A stretch of 59,923 bases of DNA from Methylomonas rosea (GTDB lineage Bacteria; Pseudomonadota; Gammaproteobacteria; Methylococcales; Methylomonadaceae), in contig NZ_JANIBL010000027.1 of NCBI RefSeq assembly GCF_024505055.1, positions 1-59,923 of the forward strand, read 5' to 3'. A program made the position numbers and the translations under genes. Under the pieces are notes generated by a model. That model did not search any database and was not told the origin of the DNA. It was given only the letters and a program-made list of their open reading frames with translations. Positions 33,215-43,021 of this stretch are shown piece by piece (the stretch's first letter is position 1; each line of letters starts with the position of its first letter).

Positions 33215-33641
33215 ACAAAGCTTTGGCGCGTTGAGTAAACGAGCTGACCATGGTGTTACAGATTTGATTGAACACCGGCCCGAAGGCCAAATTGGCCAGC
33301 ATGCCGGAGATTTCGAACTCAAGGTCCAGCGAGATTTTGCTGGCGTCCTCGCGCAAAGGCATGAAGCTCCAGAAGCCTTCCAGGGAAGAAAACGGCCCGT
33401 CCAGCAGGCTGATCTGGATTCTGCCGCCTTGATCGACTTTATTGCGGGTGGTGAAGGATTTATGAAAGCCGGCCTTGGCTATGTCGATTTGGCCCTCGAC
33501 GATGTTGCCTTCACGTTTCAATATTTTGCTGCCCGAACACCAGGGTAAAAATTTGGGATACGACTCGATGTCGTCCACCAGATCAAACATCTGCTTAGCC
33601 GAGAATTTAACCAAGGCGCTTTTTTGGACAACCGTGATCAT
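33204..33641 (-). CDS. ratA: RatA family toxin / START-like coenzyme Q-binding protein
   Basis: From ATG 33641 (MITVVQKSALVKFSAKQMF) the protein has 145 residues of the Polyketide_cyc/START family. LVDDIESYPKFLPWCSGSKIL and LEFEISGMLANLAFGPVFNQI match the RatA/COQ10 family. RatA inhibits ribosomal subunit association in E. coli; ubiquinone binding is the other known role. The start shares a base with the transporter stop (TAATG). Confidence 0.88.
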   Translation of the reverse strand: MITVVQKSALVKFSAKQMFDLVDDIESYPKFLPWCSGSKILKREGNIVEGQIDIAKAGFHKSFTTRNKVDQGGRIQISLLDGPFSSLEGFWSFMPLREDASKISLDLEFEISGMLANLAFGPVFNQICNTMVSSFTQRAKALYGG

Positions 33642-34999
33642 TACAGCACCCCGAGCACATGCAGGAACACAAGGAATACCGCTGCCGGCGCCACGTATTT
33701 GATCAGAAATTGCCAAGCTTGAAAGCCTTGTGCGGGCAGTTCCAATTCCTGCTCGGCATGGGCTTGTTTCATCATCCAACCGGCAAACACGGCAATGCAC
33801 AAACCGCCCAAGGGCAGCATCAGGTTGGCGGTCAGGTAATCCAGCAGTTCGAACAGATTTTTATCGAAGATTTTGAAACCGGACCAGACATTAAAGGAAA
33901 ACACCACGGCTACACCCAAGCCCCAGCATGCTGTGCCGGACCAAACGCAGGCTTTTTGCCTATCGATATTTTTGTTTTCCACCAGCCAGGCTACGGCCGG
34001 CTCAATCAAGGAAATTGACGAGGTGAGCGCGGCGAAAAACAACAACACAAAAAACAGCACGCCGAATAACCAGCCACCGCTCATGTGCCCAAAGGCCAAC
34101 GGCAGGGTTTGAAAAATCAGACCAGGACCGACAGCCACTTCCAGATTGTTCGCAAATACCAAGGGGAAAATAGCTATACCGGCCAACAGGGCGACAGCCG
34201 TGTCGGCGCCGGCAATAAAAAACGTGGTTTTGGCGATGGAGACATGGCCGGGCAGGTAAGAGCCGTAAACCATGATCGCGCCCATGCCCAAGCTTAAAGT
34301 AAAGAAGGCGTGACCCATGGCGGTGAGCACCGCATCGGCGGTGATTTTGCTGAAATCGGGGCTGAATAAAAAGTGGATGCCTTGCGCGTAAGAGCCGGAT
34401 GCCATCGCGTAAGCCACTAAAATGATCAGTATTACAAACAAGGCTGGCATCAAAAAGCGTACAGCTTTTTCAAGGCCGCCTTTGATGCCGCGCATGACCA
34501 CTTGCATAGTAATGGCCATGAACACTGTGTGCCAGAAAATTTGTTGGATCGGGCTGGCCATTAAATTATCGAACATTTGCTTCACTTCGGCGCCGTCGGT
34601 GCCGAAGAAGCTGCCGAAAAAGGCTTTAAAGATATAAGCCATCGACCAGCCGGCAATCACGCTATAGTAGGCCAGGATTAAAAAACCGGCGATCATGCCC
34701 ATCCAGCCCAAATAGCCCCAGCGCGGGTCGACTTGGGCTTCCGCCGCCAGGGTTTGCATGGTGTTTATCGGGCTTTGCCGACCGCGCCGGCCCAGCATAA
34801 TTTCCGCAATCATGATGGGTATGCCGATAGCGGCCACGCAGAGTAAATACACCATCACAAAGGCACCACCACCATTTTGGCCGGTGATGTAAGGAAATTT
34901 CCAGATATTACCCAAACCGACCGCCGAACCGGTGGCGGCCAGAATAAAGGCGAAGCGGGAGGACCATTCGCCGTGGATGGATGGGGTTTTATCTGTCAT
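33641..34999 (-). CDS. Sodium-dependent transporter (NSS family)
   Basis: 452 residues with about eleven membrane segments. The N-terminus WSSRFAFILAATGSAVGLGN-IWKFPY and GGGAFVMVYLLC are the neurotransmitter:sodium symporter (LeuT-type) signature, with the sodium-site glycines. It imports an amino acid or similar compound with sodium. Substrate cannot be inferred. Gene is divergent from smpB. Confidence 0.92.
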   Translation of the reverse strand: MTDKTPSIHGEWSSRFAFILAATGSAVGLGNIWKFPYITGQNGGGAFVMVYLLCVAAIGIPIMIAEIMLGRRGRQSPINTMQTLAAEAQVDPRWGYLGWMGMIAGFLILAYYSVIAGWSMAYIFKAFFGSFFGTDGAEVKQMFDNLMASPIQQIFWHTVFMAITMQVVMRGIKGGLEKAVRFLMPALFVILIILVAYAMASGSYAQGIHFLFSPDFSKITADAVLTAMGHAFFTLSLGMGAIMVYGSYLPGHVSIAKTTFFIAGADTAVALLAGIAIFPLVFANNLEVAVGPGLIFQTLPLAFGHMSGGWLFGVLFFVLLFFAALTSSISLIEPAVAWLVENKNIDRQKACVWSGTACWGLGVAVVFSFNVWSGFKIFDKNLFELLDYLTANLMLPLGGLCIAVFAGWMMKQAHAEQELELPAQGFQAWQFLIKYVAPAAVFLVFLHVLGVL

Positions 35000-35100
35000 G
35001 TTGGGGAGCCCTGTGTGTTTTTATATCGTTATTTAACGGGTGTGTGAGTAAAATATCAAAATTCACGTTTTCAGTCAGTTTAAAAAATCTTCGCTACAGA

Positions 35101-35586
35101 ATGGCAGCCAAAAAATCCAAGAAGGACAACAAAGCCACCGATAACACCATTGCGGTTAATCGTCAGGCCTCCCACGAGTACACCATAGACGAGACTTTCG
35201 AAGCCGGTTTGGTATTGGAGGGCTGGGAAGTAAAAAGCTTGCGCGACGGCCGGATTCAGCTAAAGGAAAGCTATGTCGAGATCAGGCGCGGCGAGGCCTG
35301 GCTAAGTGGGGCGCACGTGTCGGCTTTGTTGTCGGCGTCTACCCACGTCAATCCCGACGCGGTGCGCAAGAAAAAATTGTTGCTGCATAGACGTGAATTG
35401 AACAAGCTGATCGGCTCGGTGGAACGCAAGGGCTATACCTTGATTCCGTTATCGATGTACTGGATCAAGGGCCGCGCCAAGTTGAAAATCGGTCTGGCGA
35501 AAGGTAAAAAACTGCACGACAAACGCGCCGCGTCCAAAGACAAAGATTGGCAGCGCGACAGAGCGCGCATCATGAAGCACGGTTAA
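35101..35586 (+). CDS. smpB: SsrA-binding protein SmpB
   Basis: 161 residues starting MAAKKSKKDNKATDNTIAVN. The OB-fold core is clear: HEYTIDETFEAGLVLEGWEV-KSLRDGRIQLKESYVEI, and SMYWIKGRAKLKIGLAKGKK-LHDKR near the C-terminus. It carries tmRNA to stalled ribosomes. No tmRNA gene is seen in this window. ATG 35101 is chosen over an upstream start at 34981 which would fall inside the transporter end. The end overlaps the start of another frame, but its stop at 35586 is clean. Confidence 0.95.
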   Translation: MAAKKSKKDNKATDNTIAVNRQASHEYTIDETFEAGLVLEGWEVKSLRDGRIQLKESYVEIRRGEAWLSGAHVSALLSASTHVNPDAVRKKKLLLHRRELNKLIGSVERKGYTLIPLSMYWIKGRAKLKIGLAKGKKLHDKRAASKDKDWQRDRARIMKHG

Positions 35587-35591
35587 TCTTC

Positions 35592-36158
35592 ATGTCTCCG
35601 CATCCCAATTTATTGGACGCCGACAACAGCGTCTTGCTGGTGGTGGATATTCAAGGGCGTTTGTCTTCGGCGATGCCGGCTACAGACTTGCAGCAAATGC
35701 TCACGTACGGTCAGCGCTTGTTGCAAGCCGCCGGGTTGTTGGATGTGCCGGTGCTGTTGACCGAACAGTATCCGCAAGGGCTTGGGCCTACTCAACCGGA
35801 GATTAGCGAGTGTTTGCCTGGTAATGCCCTGGTCTTCAGTAAAACCGGTTTTTCGTGTTGTGCCGCGGACGGCTTCAACAAGGCCCTGGCTGATACTGGG
35901 CGGAAGCAAGTGGTGGTGATAGGCCAGGAAGCGCATGTCTGCGTGCTGCAAACCGCGCTCGAGTTGTTAAGTGAAAATTATCAAGTTCATGTGTTGGCTG
36001 ACGCGGTTTGCTCGCGTCGAGTCGAACATAAAAATATTGCCTTGCAGCGCATGCAGCAGCAAGGCGTCACGTTGAGCTGTCACGAATCGGTGTTGTTCGA
36101 ATGGTTGCGGGATGCTCGGCATGGCCATTTCAAAACTATTTCAGCGCTTTTGCGTTAA
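35592..36158 (+). CDS. Isochorismatase-family hydrolase
   Basis: From ATG 35592 (MSPHPNLLDADNSVLLVVDI) the protein has 188 residues. The catalytic Asp is in LVVDIQGRL, the Lys in VFSKTGFSCC and the nucleophile Cys in GQEAHVCVLQTALELL. The fold is YcaC-like; substrates are usually isochorismate, nicotinamide or unknown amides. Neighbours (smpB, apbE) give no clue to its substrate. Confidence 0.85.
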   Translation: MSPHPNLLDADNSVLLVVDIQGRLSSAMPATDLQQMLTYGQRLLQAAGLLDVPVLLTEQYPQGLGPTQPEISECLPGNALVFSKTGFSCCAADGFNKALADTGRKQVVVIGQEAHVCVLQTALELLSENYQVHVLADAVCSRRVEHKNIALQRMQQQGVTLSCHESVLFEWLRDARHGHFKTISALLR

Positions 36159-36173
36159 TGTCACGGGGGTTTA

Positions 36174-37199
36174 ATGCTACGGAAGGGATGGAACGCGGTA
36201 ATGCTTGGATTACTGCTGATGCAAGGATGTGCCGAGCCGCTGCCGCAGTTGCATACTTTTAGCGGTTTTGCACAAGGGACTACGTACCATATTAGCTATT
36301 GGGCCCCGCAAGCAGTGGATGAGGCGCAGATCACCGCTGAAGTTGAAAAGGTTTTAGTGGATTTGGATAAAGCTTTGTCCAATTACCGACCCGACTCGAT
36401 AATCGAACAGTTCAATGCCAGTACCTCGACGGATGGTCAGCGAGTCGGTGAGGAAATCGTGGCTTTGGTTAAAATTGCTCAGAACGTTAGTGCCTTGAGT
36501 CAGGGGTGCTACGATTTGACCATAAGACCCTTATTCGAGCTGTGGGGCTTTATGGGTGACGACTTGACTGTTCCCGACGATGCAACTCTACAGGCGGCTT
36601 TGGCGAATGTCGGTATGGACAAGTTGCAACTGGTGGACGATAGCCACATGTTGAAAAAACTGCCGAATTTGCGTGTCGATGTGTCGTCGATAGCTCAGGG
36701 TTACAGTGTAGAGAAAATCAGTAATACGCTACAGGCTATGGGTATCCAAAACTATTTGGTGGAAATTGGCGGCGAGCTGAAAGCGCTGGGTAGTAAACCG
36801 GACGGCAAGGCTTGGCGAATTGCAGTCGAAAAACCGCTGCCCGGCGAGCAAAAAATGCATAAGGTCGTGACGTTGCCGAAAGACAGCCCTATGTCGGTCA
36901 TGACTTCCGGCACGTATCGGCATTATTTCGACGTCAAGGGCAAACGTTACAGCCACATTCTCGATGCCCGCAACGGCAAACCGGTGACGCACGATTTGGT
37001 CGCGGTCAGCGTGTTTAACGAGAGCCCGACTATCGCCGACGCCTGGTCTACCGCTTTATTATGCCTGGGGCAGGAAGAGGGGATGAAACTCGCCGATGCC
37101 GAGAAATTGCAGGTGATGTTTATCCAGCAGCAAGGCACCGAGTTTTTGGAAAGCAAGACTAGAGCCTTGACCATGTCCACCCTGGTGACGATTAACTAA
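36174..37199 (+). CDS. apbE: FAD:protein FMN transferase ApbE
   Basis: 341 residues. An N-terminal membrane-anchor signal (MLGLLLMQGCAEPLP) with a possible lipoprotein Cys is followed by the ApbE domain: FSGFAQGTTYHISYW, LSNYRPDSIIEQFN, DVSSIAQGYSVEKI (near residue 165) and HILDARNGKPVTHDL near the C-terminus. The enzyme flavinylates periplasmic subunits such as those of Rnf or Nqr. No such complex is in the window. Confidence 0.93.
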   Translation: MLRKGWNAVMLGLLLMQGCAEPLPQLHTFSGFAQGTTYHISYWAPQAVDEAQITAEVEKVLVDLDKALSNYRPDSIIEQFNASTSTDGQRVGEEIVALVKIAQNVSALSQGCYDLTIRPLFELWGFMGDDLTVPDDATLQAALANVGMDKLQLVDDSHMLKKLPNLRVDVSSIAQGYSVEKISNTLQAMGIQNYLVEIGGELKALGSKPDGKAWRIAVEKPLPGEQKMHKVVTLPKDSPMSVMTSGTYRHYFDVKGKRYSHILDARNGKPVTHDLVAVSVFNESPTIADAWSTALLCLGQEEGMKLADAEKLQVMFIQQQGTEFLESKTRALTMSTLVTIN

Positions 37200-37251
37200 G
37201 CTTAGTTCTATCGTGGTAGTATCCGCGCAAAACAGAATCGGGGGAGATTTT

Positions 37252-38013
37252 ATGTGGGGTCTAAACGATCACTTAACGTTCGCCGTGCATGGCGGCGGCG
37301 ATAACGGTGGGGGAGTTGCCGGCGGCGTGGAGAGCTTGTTGTCCTTCCTGGAAGTGTTGGTGCGGCAATCTCCGTCGGAAAGTCTGGATAGTTTGTTGCC
37401 GGGCATCGCCGCGTTACAAAATGTCCATCCTTTGCTGGTACATTTTCCGATTGCGTTGTTGACTTTGTTCTTCACCCTGGACTTGATCGGCAGCTTGGCG
37501 AACCGCTCGGAGTGGCGGCAGATAGCCGGCGCGTTTTTGTATCTGGGTACCGTATTTGCCGCGTTGACCGTGGCGGCCGGCTTGGCGGCGGCTGGGAGTG
37601 TGGCGCATGGTGGTGACGTCCACGAGATCATGGAACATCATGAGCATCTGGGTATTTCTGTATTGAGTCTGGCTGCGCTGCTCTCAGCGTGGCGCTTGTT
37701 GAATAAAGGGCTGATAGCCGGACCGGCTAACACGCTGTACTTGTTGCTGGCGGCGATTATATCCGGGTTACTGGCGTTTACTGCCGATCTGGGCGGCCTG
37801 ATGGTCTATAAACATGGCGTGTCGGTACACGCTGCGGAGCAGTTTAATCAAGCGGCGGCGCGCGCCCATGAACACGAAGGTGCTGTTCAGGATAGTTTGC
37901 CGGCAACGCATGAAGACGCAGAAGTCGACGATTTGAAACCGGAAGATAGTCATCACGATGATGCAGCGCATGGCGTTGCCGGTCATCATCACGACCATCA
38001 TCATGCGCATTGA
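37252..38013 (+). CDS. DUF2231 membrane protein with His-rich tail
   Basis: From ATG 37252 (MWGLNDHLTFAVHGGG, with GGGGGAG upstream) the protein has about 253 residues. Four membrane segments (for example HPLLVHFPIALLTLFFTLDL and LYLGTVFAALTVAAGLAAAG) form the DUF2231 core with HFPIALL. The C-terminus after residue 230 is rich in His, Asp and Glu (ending HHHDHHHAH), which could bind copper or another metal. Role unknown. A strong terminator follows. Confidence 0.8.
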   Translation: MWGLNDHLTFAVHGGGDNGGGVAGGVESLLSFLEVLVRQSPSESLDSLLPGIAALQNVHPLLVHFPIALLTLFFTLDLIGSLANRSEWRQIAGAFLYLGTVFAALTVAAGLAAAGSVAHGGDVHEIMEHHEHLGISVLSLAALLSAWRLLNKGLIAGPANTLYLLLAAIISGLLAFTADLGGLMVYKHGVSVHAAEQFNQAAARAHEHEGAVQDSLPATHEDAEVDDLKPEDSHHDDAAHGVAGHHHDHHHAH

Positions 38014-38038
38014 CGCCCGCCTGAAGAGCCGCCGGACA

Positions 38039-38065
38039 AAGGCTGACCAGGGTCAGCCTTTTTTT
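38039..38065 (+). terminator. Rho-independent terminator after the DUF2231 gene
   Basis: Ten base pairs AAGGCTGACC-AG-GGTCAGCCTT with an immediately following U-run of seven or more (38059-38066). It separates this gene from trpF. Confidence 0.9.
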
Positions 38066-38132
38066 ATTGGTCCGGACATGACATATCGGATAGCTGTGTT
38101 ATCCTACGCCGCCATTTTTTGTGAGGCTTTAG

Positions 38133-38753
38133 ATGCGTACCCGCGTTAAAATTTGCGGCTTTACCCACGTGGAAGATGCGCTTTGTGCAGCTAATTTGGG
38201 TGTCGATGCGATTGGTTTGGTGTTTTATCCGCCTAGTCCAAGAAACGTAAGCATCGAACAGGCCGCAAGCATCAGTAGAGCATTGCCAGCCTTTGTTAAC
38301 GTGGTAGCCTTGTTCGTCGATGCCGCGCCGGCGTTGATCCGGGAAGTATTGAATAAAGTAAGGGTGGATTGCCTGCAATTTCATGGCGATGAACCCGCCG
38401 AGGATTGCCGGATTTACGATAAATCGTACATCAAAGCCATTCGCATGCAAGCGGATACGGACGTAGTTGCGCTGCAACAGCAATACCACGATGCGGCCGG
38501 CTTACTGTTGGACGCTTATCATCCGGGCGTGCAAGGCGGCAGCGGTAGCGGTTTTGACTGGGATTTAATTCCGACGACCCGCAGTTTACCGATAATTCTC
38601 GCGGGCGGATTGACGCCGGAAAATGCCGGGGAAGCGATTAAAGCTGTAAAACCGTATGCACTGGATGTGAGCAGCGGTGTTGAGGCCGGGAAAGGCATCA
38701 AGGATGCGGCGAAAATGGCTGCGTTTATAAGAAAAACTAATCAAGCGACTTGA
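38133..38753 (+). CDS. trpF: Phosphoribosylanthranilate isomerase TrpF
   Basis: 206 residues of the TIM-barrel family. Starts [17 protein letters not shown] (VKICG motif with catalytic Cys), with [24 protein letters not shown] and [15 protein letters not shown] (catalytic Asp) in order. It catalyses the third step from anthranilate to tryptophan. The stop lies six bases before the trpB start. Confidence 0.96.
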   Translation: MRTRVKICGFTHVEDALCAANLGVDAIGLVFYPPSPRNVSIEQAASISRALPAFVNVVALFVDAAPALIREVLNKVRVDCLQFHGDEPAEDCRIYDKSYIKAIRMQADTDVVALQQQYHDAAGLLLDAYHPGVQGGSGSGFDWDLIPTTRSLPIILAGGLTPENAGEAIKAVKPYALDVSSGVEAGKGIKDAAKMAAFIRKTNQAT

Positions 38754-38758
38754 GAACT

Positions 38759-39961
38759 ATGACAGAAAGATACGATATGCCGGATGCCCGGGGCCATTTC
38801 GGGCCTTACGGCGGTATTTTTGTGGCGGAAACGCTGATGCCGGCCATTACCGAATTGAACGAAGCCTACCAGCGCTACATGCAGGATCCTGAGTTTATTG
38901 CCGAACTGGATGCCGATCTTCGAGACTATGTCGGCCGGCCATCGCCGCTATATCATGCGGAGCGCTGGAGCCGCGATTTGGGCGGTGCGCAGATTTATCT
39001 GAAGCGCGAAGATCTTAATCATACCGGCGCGCATAAAGTTAACAACACTGTCGGTCAAGCCCTGCTGGCCAAGCGCATGGGCAAGACCCGCATCATCGCC
39101 GAAACCGGCGCCGGTCAGCACGGTGTAGCCACTGCGACAGTCGCCGCGCGCTTGGGTTTGGAGTGTGTCGTGTACATGGGCGCTGTGGACGTGGCCCGCC
39201 AATCCTTGAATGTCTATCGAATGAAGTTGTTGGGTGCCACCGTGGTGCCTGTGCAATCAGGGTCTAAAACCCTGAAAGACGCATTGAACGAAGCTCTGCG
39301 GGATTGGGTGACCAATATCGATAACACTTTTTATATTATCGGCACCGTGGCTGGTCCGCATCCTTACCCCGCCATGGTTCGGGATTTTCAGGCAGTGATT
39401 GGCCGCGAAGCCCGTCAACAATGCCTAGATCAAACCGGCCGCTTGCCCGACGTGCTGCTGGCCTGCGTGGGTGGCGGTTCCAATGCCATCGGCTTGTTTT
39501 ATCCGTTTATCGACGACAAGTCTGTGAAAATGATCGGCGTCGAAGCGGCCGGTGACGGCGTAGAAACCGGCCGCCATTCCGCACCGCTATGCGCCGGCCG
39601 TCCTGGCGTATTGCACGGTAATCGCACGTACTTGATGGCTGACGACGACGGCGAAATCATCGAAACTCACTCCATCTCCGCCGGCCTGGATTATCCCGGC
39701 GTTGGCCCTGAGCACGCGTGGCTGAAAGACACCGGGCGCGCTCAGTATGTGAACATTACCGACGACGAAGCGATGGCGGGTTTTCATGCCTTAACCCGCA
39801 TGGAAGGTATTATCCCGGCGCTGGAATCCAGCCATGCGATGGCTTACGCGATGAAACTGGCGCCCACCATGCGCCAGGATCAAATCATAGTTATTAATCT
39901 GTCCGGACGCGGCGATAAAGACATGCAGACCATTATGCAACGCGAGGGCATCAGTTTATGA
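38759..39961 (+). CDS. trpB: Tryptophan synthase beta chain TrpB
   Basis: 400 residues from ATG 38759 ([19 protein letters not shown]). The PLP lysine is in [16 protein letters not shown] near residue 85, and [13 protein letters not shown] and the C-terminal SGRGDKD phosphate-binding region are present. A TTG start upstream at 38750 is possible but the ATG fits the family. The stop overlaps the trpA start. Confidence 0.97.
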   Translation: MTERYDMPDARGHFGPYGGIFVAETLMPAITELNEAYQRYMQDPEFIAELDADLRDYVGRPSPLYHAERWSRDLGGAQIYLKREDLNHTGAHKVNNTVGQALLAKRMGKTRIIAETGAGQHGVATATVAARLGLECVVYMGAVDVARQSLNVYRMKLLGATVVPVQSGSKTLKDALNEALRDWVTNIDNTFYIIGTVAGPHPYPAMVRDFQAVIGREARQQCLDQTGRLPDVLLACVGGGSNAIGLFYPFIDDKSVKMIGVEAAGDGVETGRHSAPLCAGRPGVLHGNRTYLMADDDGEIIETHSISAGLDYPGVGPEHAWLKDTGRAQYVNITDDEAMAGFHALTRMEGIIPALESSHAMAYAMKLAPTMRQDQIIVINLSGRGDKDMQTIMQREGISL

Positions 39962-40761
39962 GCCGTTTAGCCAACAAATTTGCCGAATTAAAAGCCTCGG
40001 GCCGTAAAGCCTTGATACCGTTTATTACCGCCGGCGATCCGTATCCGGAATTTACCGTACCTTTGTTGCACGAAATGGTGGCGGCAGGTGCCGACGTGAT
40101 CGAACTGGGTGTGCCTTTTTCCGATCCGATGGCCGACGGTCCCGTGATACAACGCGCCAGCGAGCGGGCTTTATCGCACCATGTCGGCTTGCGAAAAGTA
40201 TTGAGCATGGCCATGGAGTTTCGGAAAACCGATCAGGACACCCCGTTGGTGTTGATGGGTTATTTAAATCCCATAGAAATCATGGGTTACGAAGACTTTG
40301 CCAATGCCGCGCAACGCGCCGATGTGGATGGTGTGTTGACCGTGGATTTGCCGCCGGAAGAATCCGAGGCTTGTGTGCGCATGCTGCGTGAGCGCGGAAT
40401 CGACCAGATCTTTTTACTGGCCCCTAATACCACTGCCGAACGGATTCAGAAAATGGATGCGGTGGGCAGTGGATACTTGTACTACGTGTCCTTGAAAGGC
40501 GTCACCGGTGCCGGGCATTTGGATACCGCCGATGTTGAACAAAAATTGCAATTGATTCGCGAAAATACCGCTTTGCCGGTTGGTGTTGGTTTTGGCGTGA
40601 AAGACGCCGACACCGCGAAAACTATCGCCGCTATTGCAGACGGTGTCGTGGTGGGTAGCGCGCTGATCAGTAAAATAGAAGCAAATCTCGATGATCCTCA
40701 GCAAGCCAAGCATGAGATCATCACCCTATTGAAATCCATGCGCGCAGCCATGGATGTTTAA
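39958..40761 (+). CDS. trpA: Tryptophan synthase alpha chain TrpA
   Basis: 267 residues. [32 protein letters not shown] and [20 protein letters not shown] loop, and [12 protein letters not shown] are the family landmarks, with the catalytic Glu and Asp near residues 50 and 60. It makes indole for TrpB. The stop is 24 bases before accD. Confidence 0.96.
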   Translation: MSRLANKFAELKASGRKALIPFITAGDPYPEFTVPLLHEMVAAGADVIELGVPFSDPMADGPVIQRASERALSHHVGLRKVLSMAMEFRKTDQDTPLVLMGYLNPIEIMGYEDFANAAQRADVDGVLTVDLPPEESEACVRMLRERGIDQIFLLAPNTTAERIQKMDAVGSGYLYYVSLKGVTGAGHLDTADVEQKLQLIRENTALPVGVGFGVKDADTAKTIAAIADGVVVGSALISKIEANLDDPQQAKHEIITLLKSMRAAMDV

Positions 40762-40785
40762 GCTTTCCAGCGGAGACTACACCGA

Positions 40786-41733
40786 ATGAGTTGGTTTGAA
40801 AAACTGGTTCCCTCTGCCATTAGAACCGAATCCTCGCAGAAAAAAACCACCGTGCCGGAAGGCTTGTGGAATAAATGTCCGCGCTGCGATGCGATTTTGT
40901 TTAATGCCGAGTTAGAGAAAAACTTAAGCGTTTGTCCGAAATGCGATCACCATTTGCGCATTTCGGCGCGCAAACGCCTGAATATGTTTTTGGATGAGGA
41001 TGGCCGTCAAGAAATCGGCGCCGGATTAAAACCCAGCGATCCTCTGAAATTCAAGGACAGCAAACGTTATAAAGACCGGATCAGTCAGGCGCAAAAACAA
41101 AGCAACGAGAACGATGCATTGGTGGTGATGAAAGGTACGCTGAAAGGCGCCGGTATTGTCGCTGCGGCGTTTGATTTTGGTTTCATGGGCGGCTCGATGG
41201 GTTCGGTGGTTGGCGAGCGTTTCGTGCGCGGCGTAAACGAAAGTTTGCGTTTGGGTGTGCCGTTCATCGTCTTTACTGCCAGCGGCGGCGCCAGAATGCA
41301 GGAGTCTTTGTTCTCGCTGTTTCAAATGACCAAAACCAGCGCAGCCTTAACCAAACTGGCCGAAGCTGGAATTCCGTATATTTCCTTCATGACTGACCCG
41401 ACCATGGGCGGTGTTTCCGCTAGTCTGGCGATGTTGGGCGATATTAACGTGGCCGAACCCGATGCCTTGATCGGTTTTGCCGGCCCGCGAGTCATCGAGC
41501 AAACCGTGCGGGAAAAGTTGCCGGAAGGTTTTCAGCGCAGCGAATTTCTGCAGGAACACGGGGCCATAGACATGATCGTTGATCGCCGTGAGATGCGCGA
41601 TAAAATTGCCAGCATTCTGGCTATTATGTGTGCCGGGCGCAGCAGCAATAATGCCGACGTGGTGGAAGTCATTCCTAACAGTGAGTCTTTAATCAATCAG
41701 GGTGAAAGCGATAATCCGCAGCATCAGGAATAA
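40786..41733 (+). CDS. accD: Acetyl-CoA carboxylase carboxyltransferase beta subunit
   Basis: 315 residues. The N-terminal zinc ribbon (CPRCDAILF...CPKCDHHL) is followed by the crotonase-like core with [39 protein letters not shown] and [16 protein letters not shown]. It forms malonyl-CoA with AccA, usually encoded elsewhere. Located between trpA and folC as in related gammaproteobacteria. Confidence 0.96.
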   Translation: MSWFEKLVPSAIRTESSQKKTTVPEGLWNKCPRCDAILFNAELEKNLSVCPKCDHHLRISARKRLNMFLDEDGRQEIGAGLKPSDPLKFKDSKRYKDRISQAQKQSNENDALVVMKGTLKGAGIVAAAFDFGFMGGSMGSVVGERFVRGVNESLRLGVPFIVFTASGGARMQESLFSLFQMTKTSAALTKLAEAGIPYISFMTDPTMGGVSASLAMLGDINVAEPDALIGFAGPRVIEQTVREKLPEGFQRSEFLQEHGAIDMIVDRREMRDKIASILAIMCAGRSSNNADVVEVIPNSESLINQGESDNPQHQE

Positions 41734-41744
41734 ACACGGTCGAA

Positions 41745-43010
41745 ATGACACGTTTTGATTCGCTGCAAGCCTGGTTGGACTGGCAGGAGAAACTACATCC
41801 TCGGCCTATTGATTTAGGATTGGGACGGGTTGCCGGCGTATATCGGCAGCTTAATCCCGAGCAAAAAAAGCCGCTGACCATCACAGTTGCCGGCACCAAC
41901 GGCAAGGGTTCCTGCGTAGCTTTTTTGGAAGCGATCTACCGTGCCGCGGGCTACCGGATTGGCGCTTACACTTCGCCGCATATTTTGCGTTATAACGAAC
42001 GCATCCGTATCGACGGCGAACCCGTTGCCGACGCGTTGATTTGCGAAGCGTTTAGCCGTATCGAAGATGCGCGCGGCGAGACTAGTTTGAGTTATTTCGA
42101 GTTTGGCACGCTAGCGGCATTGAGTATTTTTGCCGACGCGGATCTGGATATACAACTTCTGGAAGTCGGTCTCGGAGGCAGGCTTGATGCGGTGAATATT
42201 GTCGATCCCGATGCAGCCATCGTAACAACGATAGCGCTTGATCATGTGGATTGGCTCGGTCACACCGAAGAAGCCATCGGCCGGGAAAAAGCCGGCATCT
42301 TTAGGCCGGGCGTGGCGGCGATAATCGGTGATCAGCACGGGCCTCGCTCGGTACTCGATGTGGCTGAGCAAGTGGGGGCCATCGCGCTGCAAATGGGTAG
42401 CGCATTCACGTATCAAAAACGGTTGGACGACTGGGAATGGCGGTCTGCGGATACGCAAATCAGTGGCTTGCCGCCGCCGGCGTTCAAGGGCGAGCACCAA
42501 TATCGAAACGCTTCGGCGGTGATAATGGCTATAAAAGCTCTACAGTCTCTATTAGCGGTCGGTGACGATGCGATTCGGCAAGGCTTGCAAAGCGCCCAGT
42601 TATCCGGGCGTTTTCAGTTGATTGCCGGCTCGCCGCGAATTTTGCTTGACGTGGGGCATAACCCGCAAGCTGTACAAACATTAATCGACTATTTGCACGA
42701 ATACTTCCCCGAAGTCAGAATACACGCAGTTTTTGCAATGATGCGGGATAAAGATATTGCCGGCGTATTGAATATGATGCGCGACAAAGTGACAACGTGG
42801 TATTTAGCGCCGCTGGTTAATCCTCGCGCTGCTAGTGCGGATATGTTAGAAACCATCTTTCAGCAACAAGGCCTGGACAATGTCCGTAGCGGTTTTGCCG
42901 ATTTTACCGAGGCATTTCACGCTGCTCGGCAAACTGCCCGGCAAGACGAATTGCTTTTGATTTTTGGTTCTTTTTTTCTAGTATCCGAATATTTATCGAA
43001 ATTTTCTTAG
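41745..43010 (+). CDS. folC: Folylpolyglutamate synthase / dihydrofolate synthase
   Basis: 421 residues of the Mur ligase-like family. ATP loop TVAGTNGKGSCVAFLEAI (near residue 45), SPHILRYNERI, LEVGLGGRLDAVN and DVGHNPQA near residue 300 are the family motifs. It adds glutamate to folates. It ends a few bases before the SPOR-protein start. Confidence 0.95.
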   Translation: MTRFDSLQAWLDWQEKLHPRPIDLGLGRVAGVYRQLNPEQKKPLTITVAGTNGKGSCVAFLEAIYRAAGYRIGAYTSPHILRYNERIRIDGEPVADALICEAFSRIEDARGETSLSYFEFGTLAALSIFADADLDIQLLEVGLGGRLDAVNIVDPDAAIVTTIALDHVDWLGHTEEAIGREKAGIFRPGVAAIIGDQHGPRSVLDVAEQVGAIALQMGSAFTYQKRLDDWEWRSADTQISGLPPPAFKGEHQYRNASAVIMAIKALQSLLAVGDDAIRQGLQSAQLSGRFQLIAGSPRILLDVGHNPQAVQTLIDYLHEYFPEVRIHAVFAMMRDKDIAGVLNMMRDKVTTWYLAPLVNPRAASADMLETIFQQQGLDNVRSGFADFTEAFHAARQTARQDELLLIFGSFFLVSEYLSKFS

Positions 43011-43021
43011 AGGTGATCAGA

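Noticed and set aside
38066..38132. trp leader peptide and attenuator before trpF
   Set aside because: No Trp-rich short frame or paired hairpins; the only hairpin is the terminator of the preceding gene.
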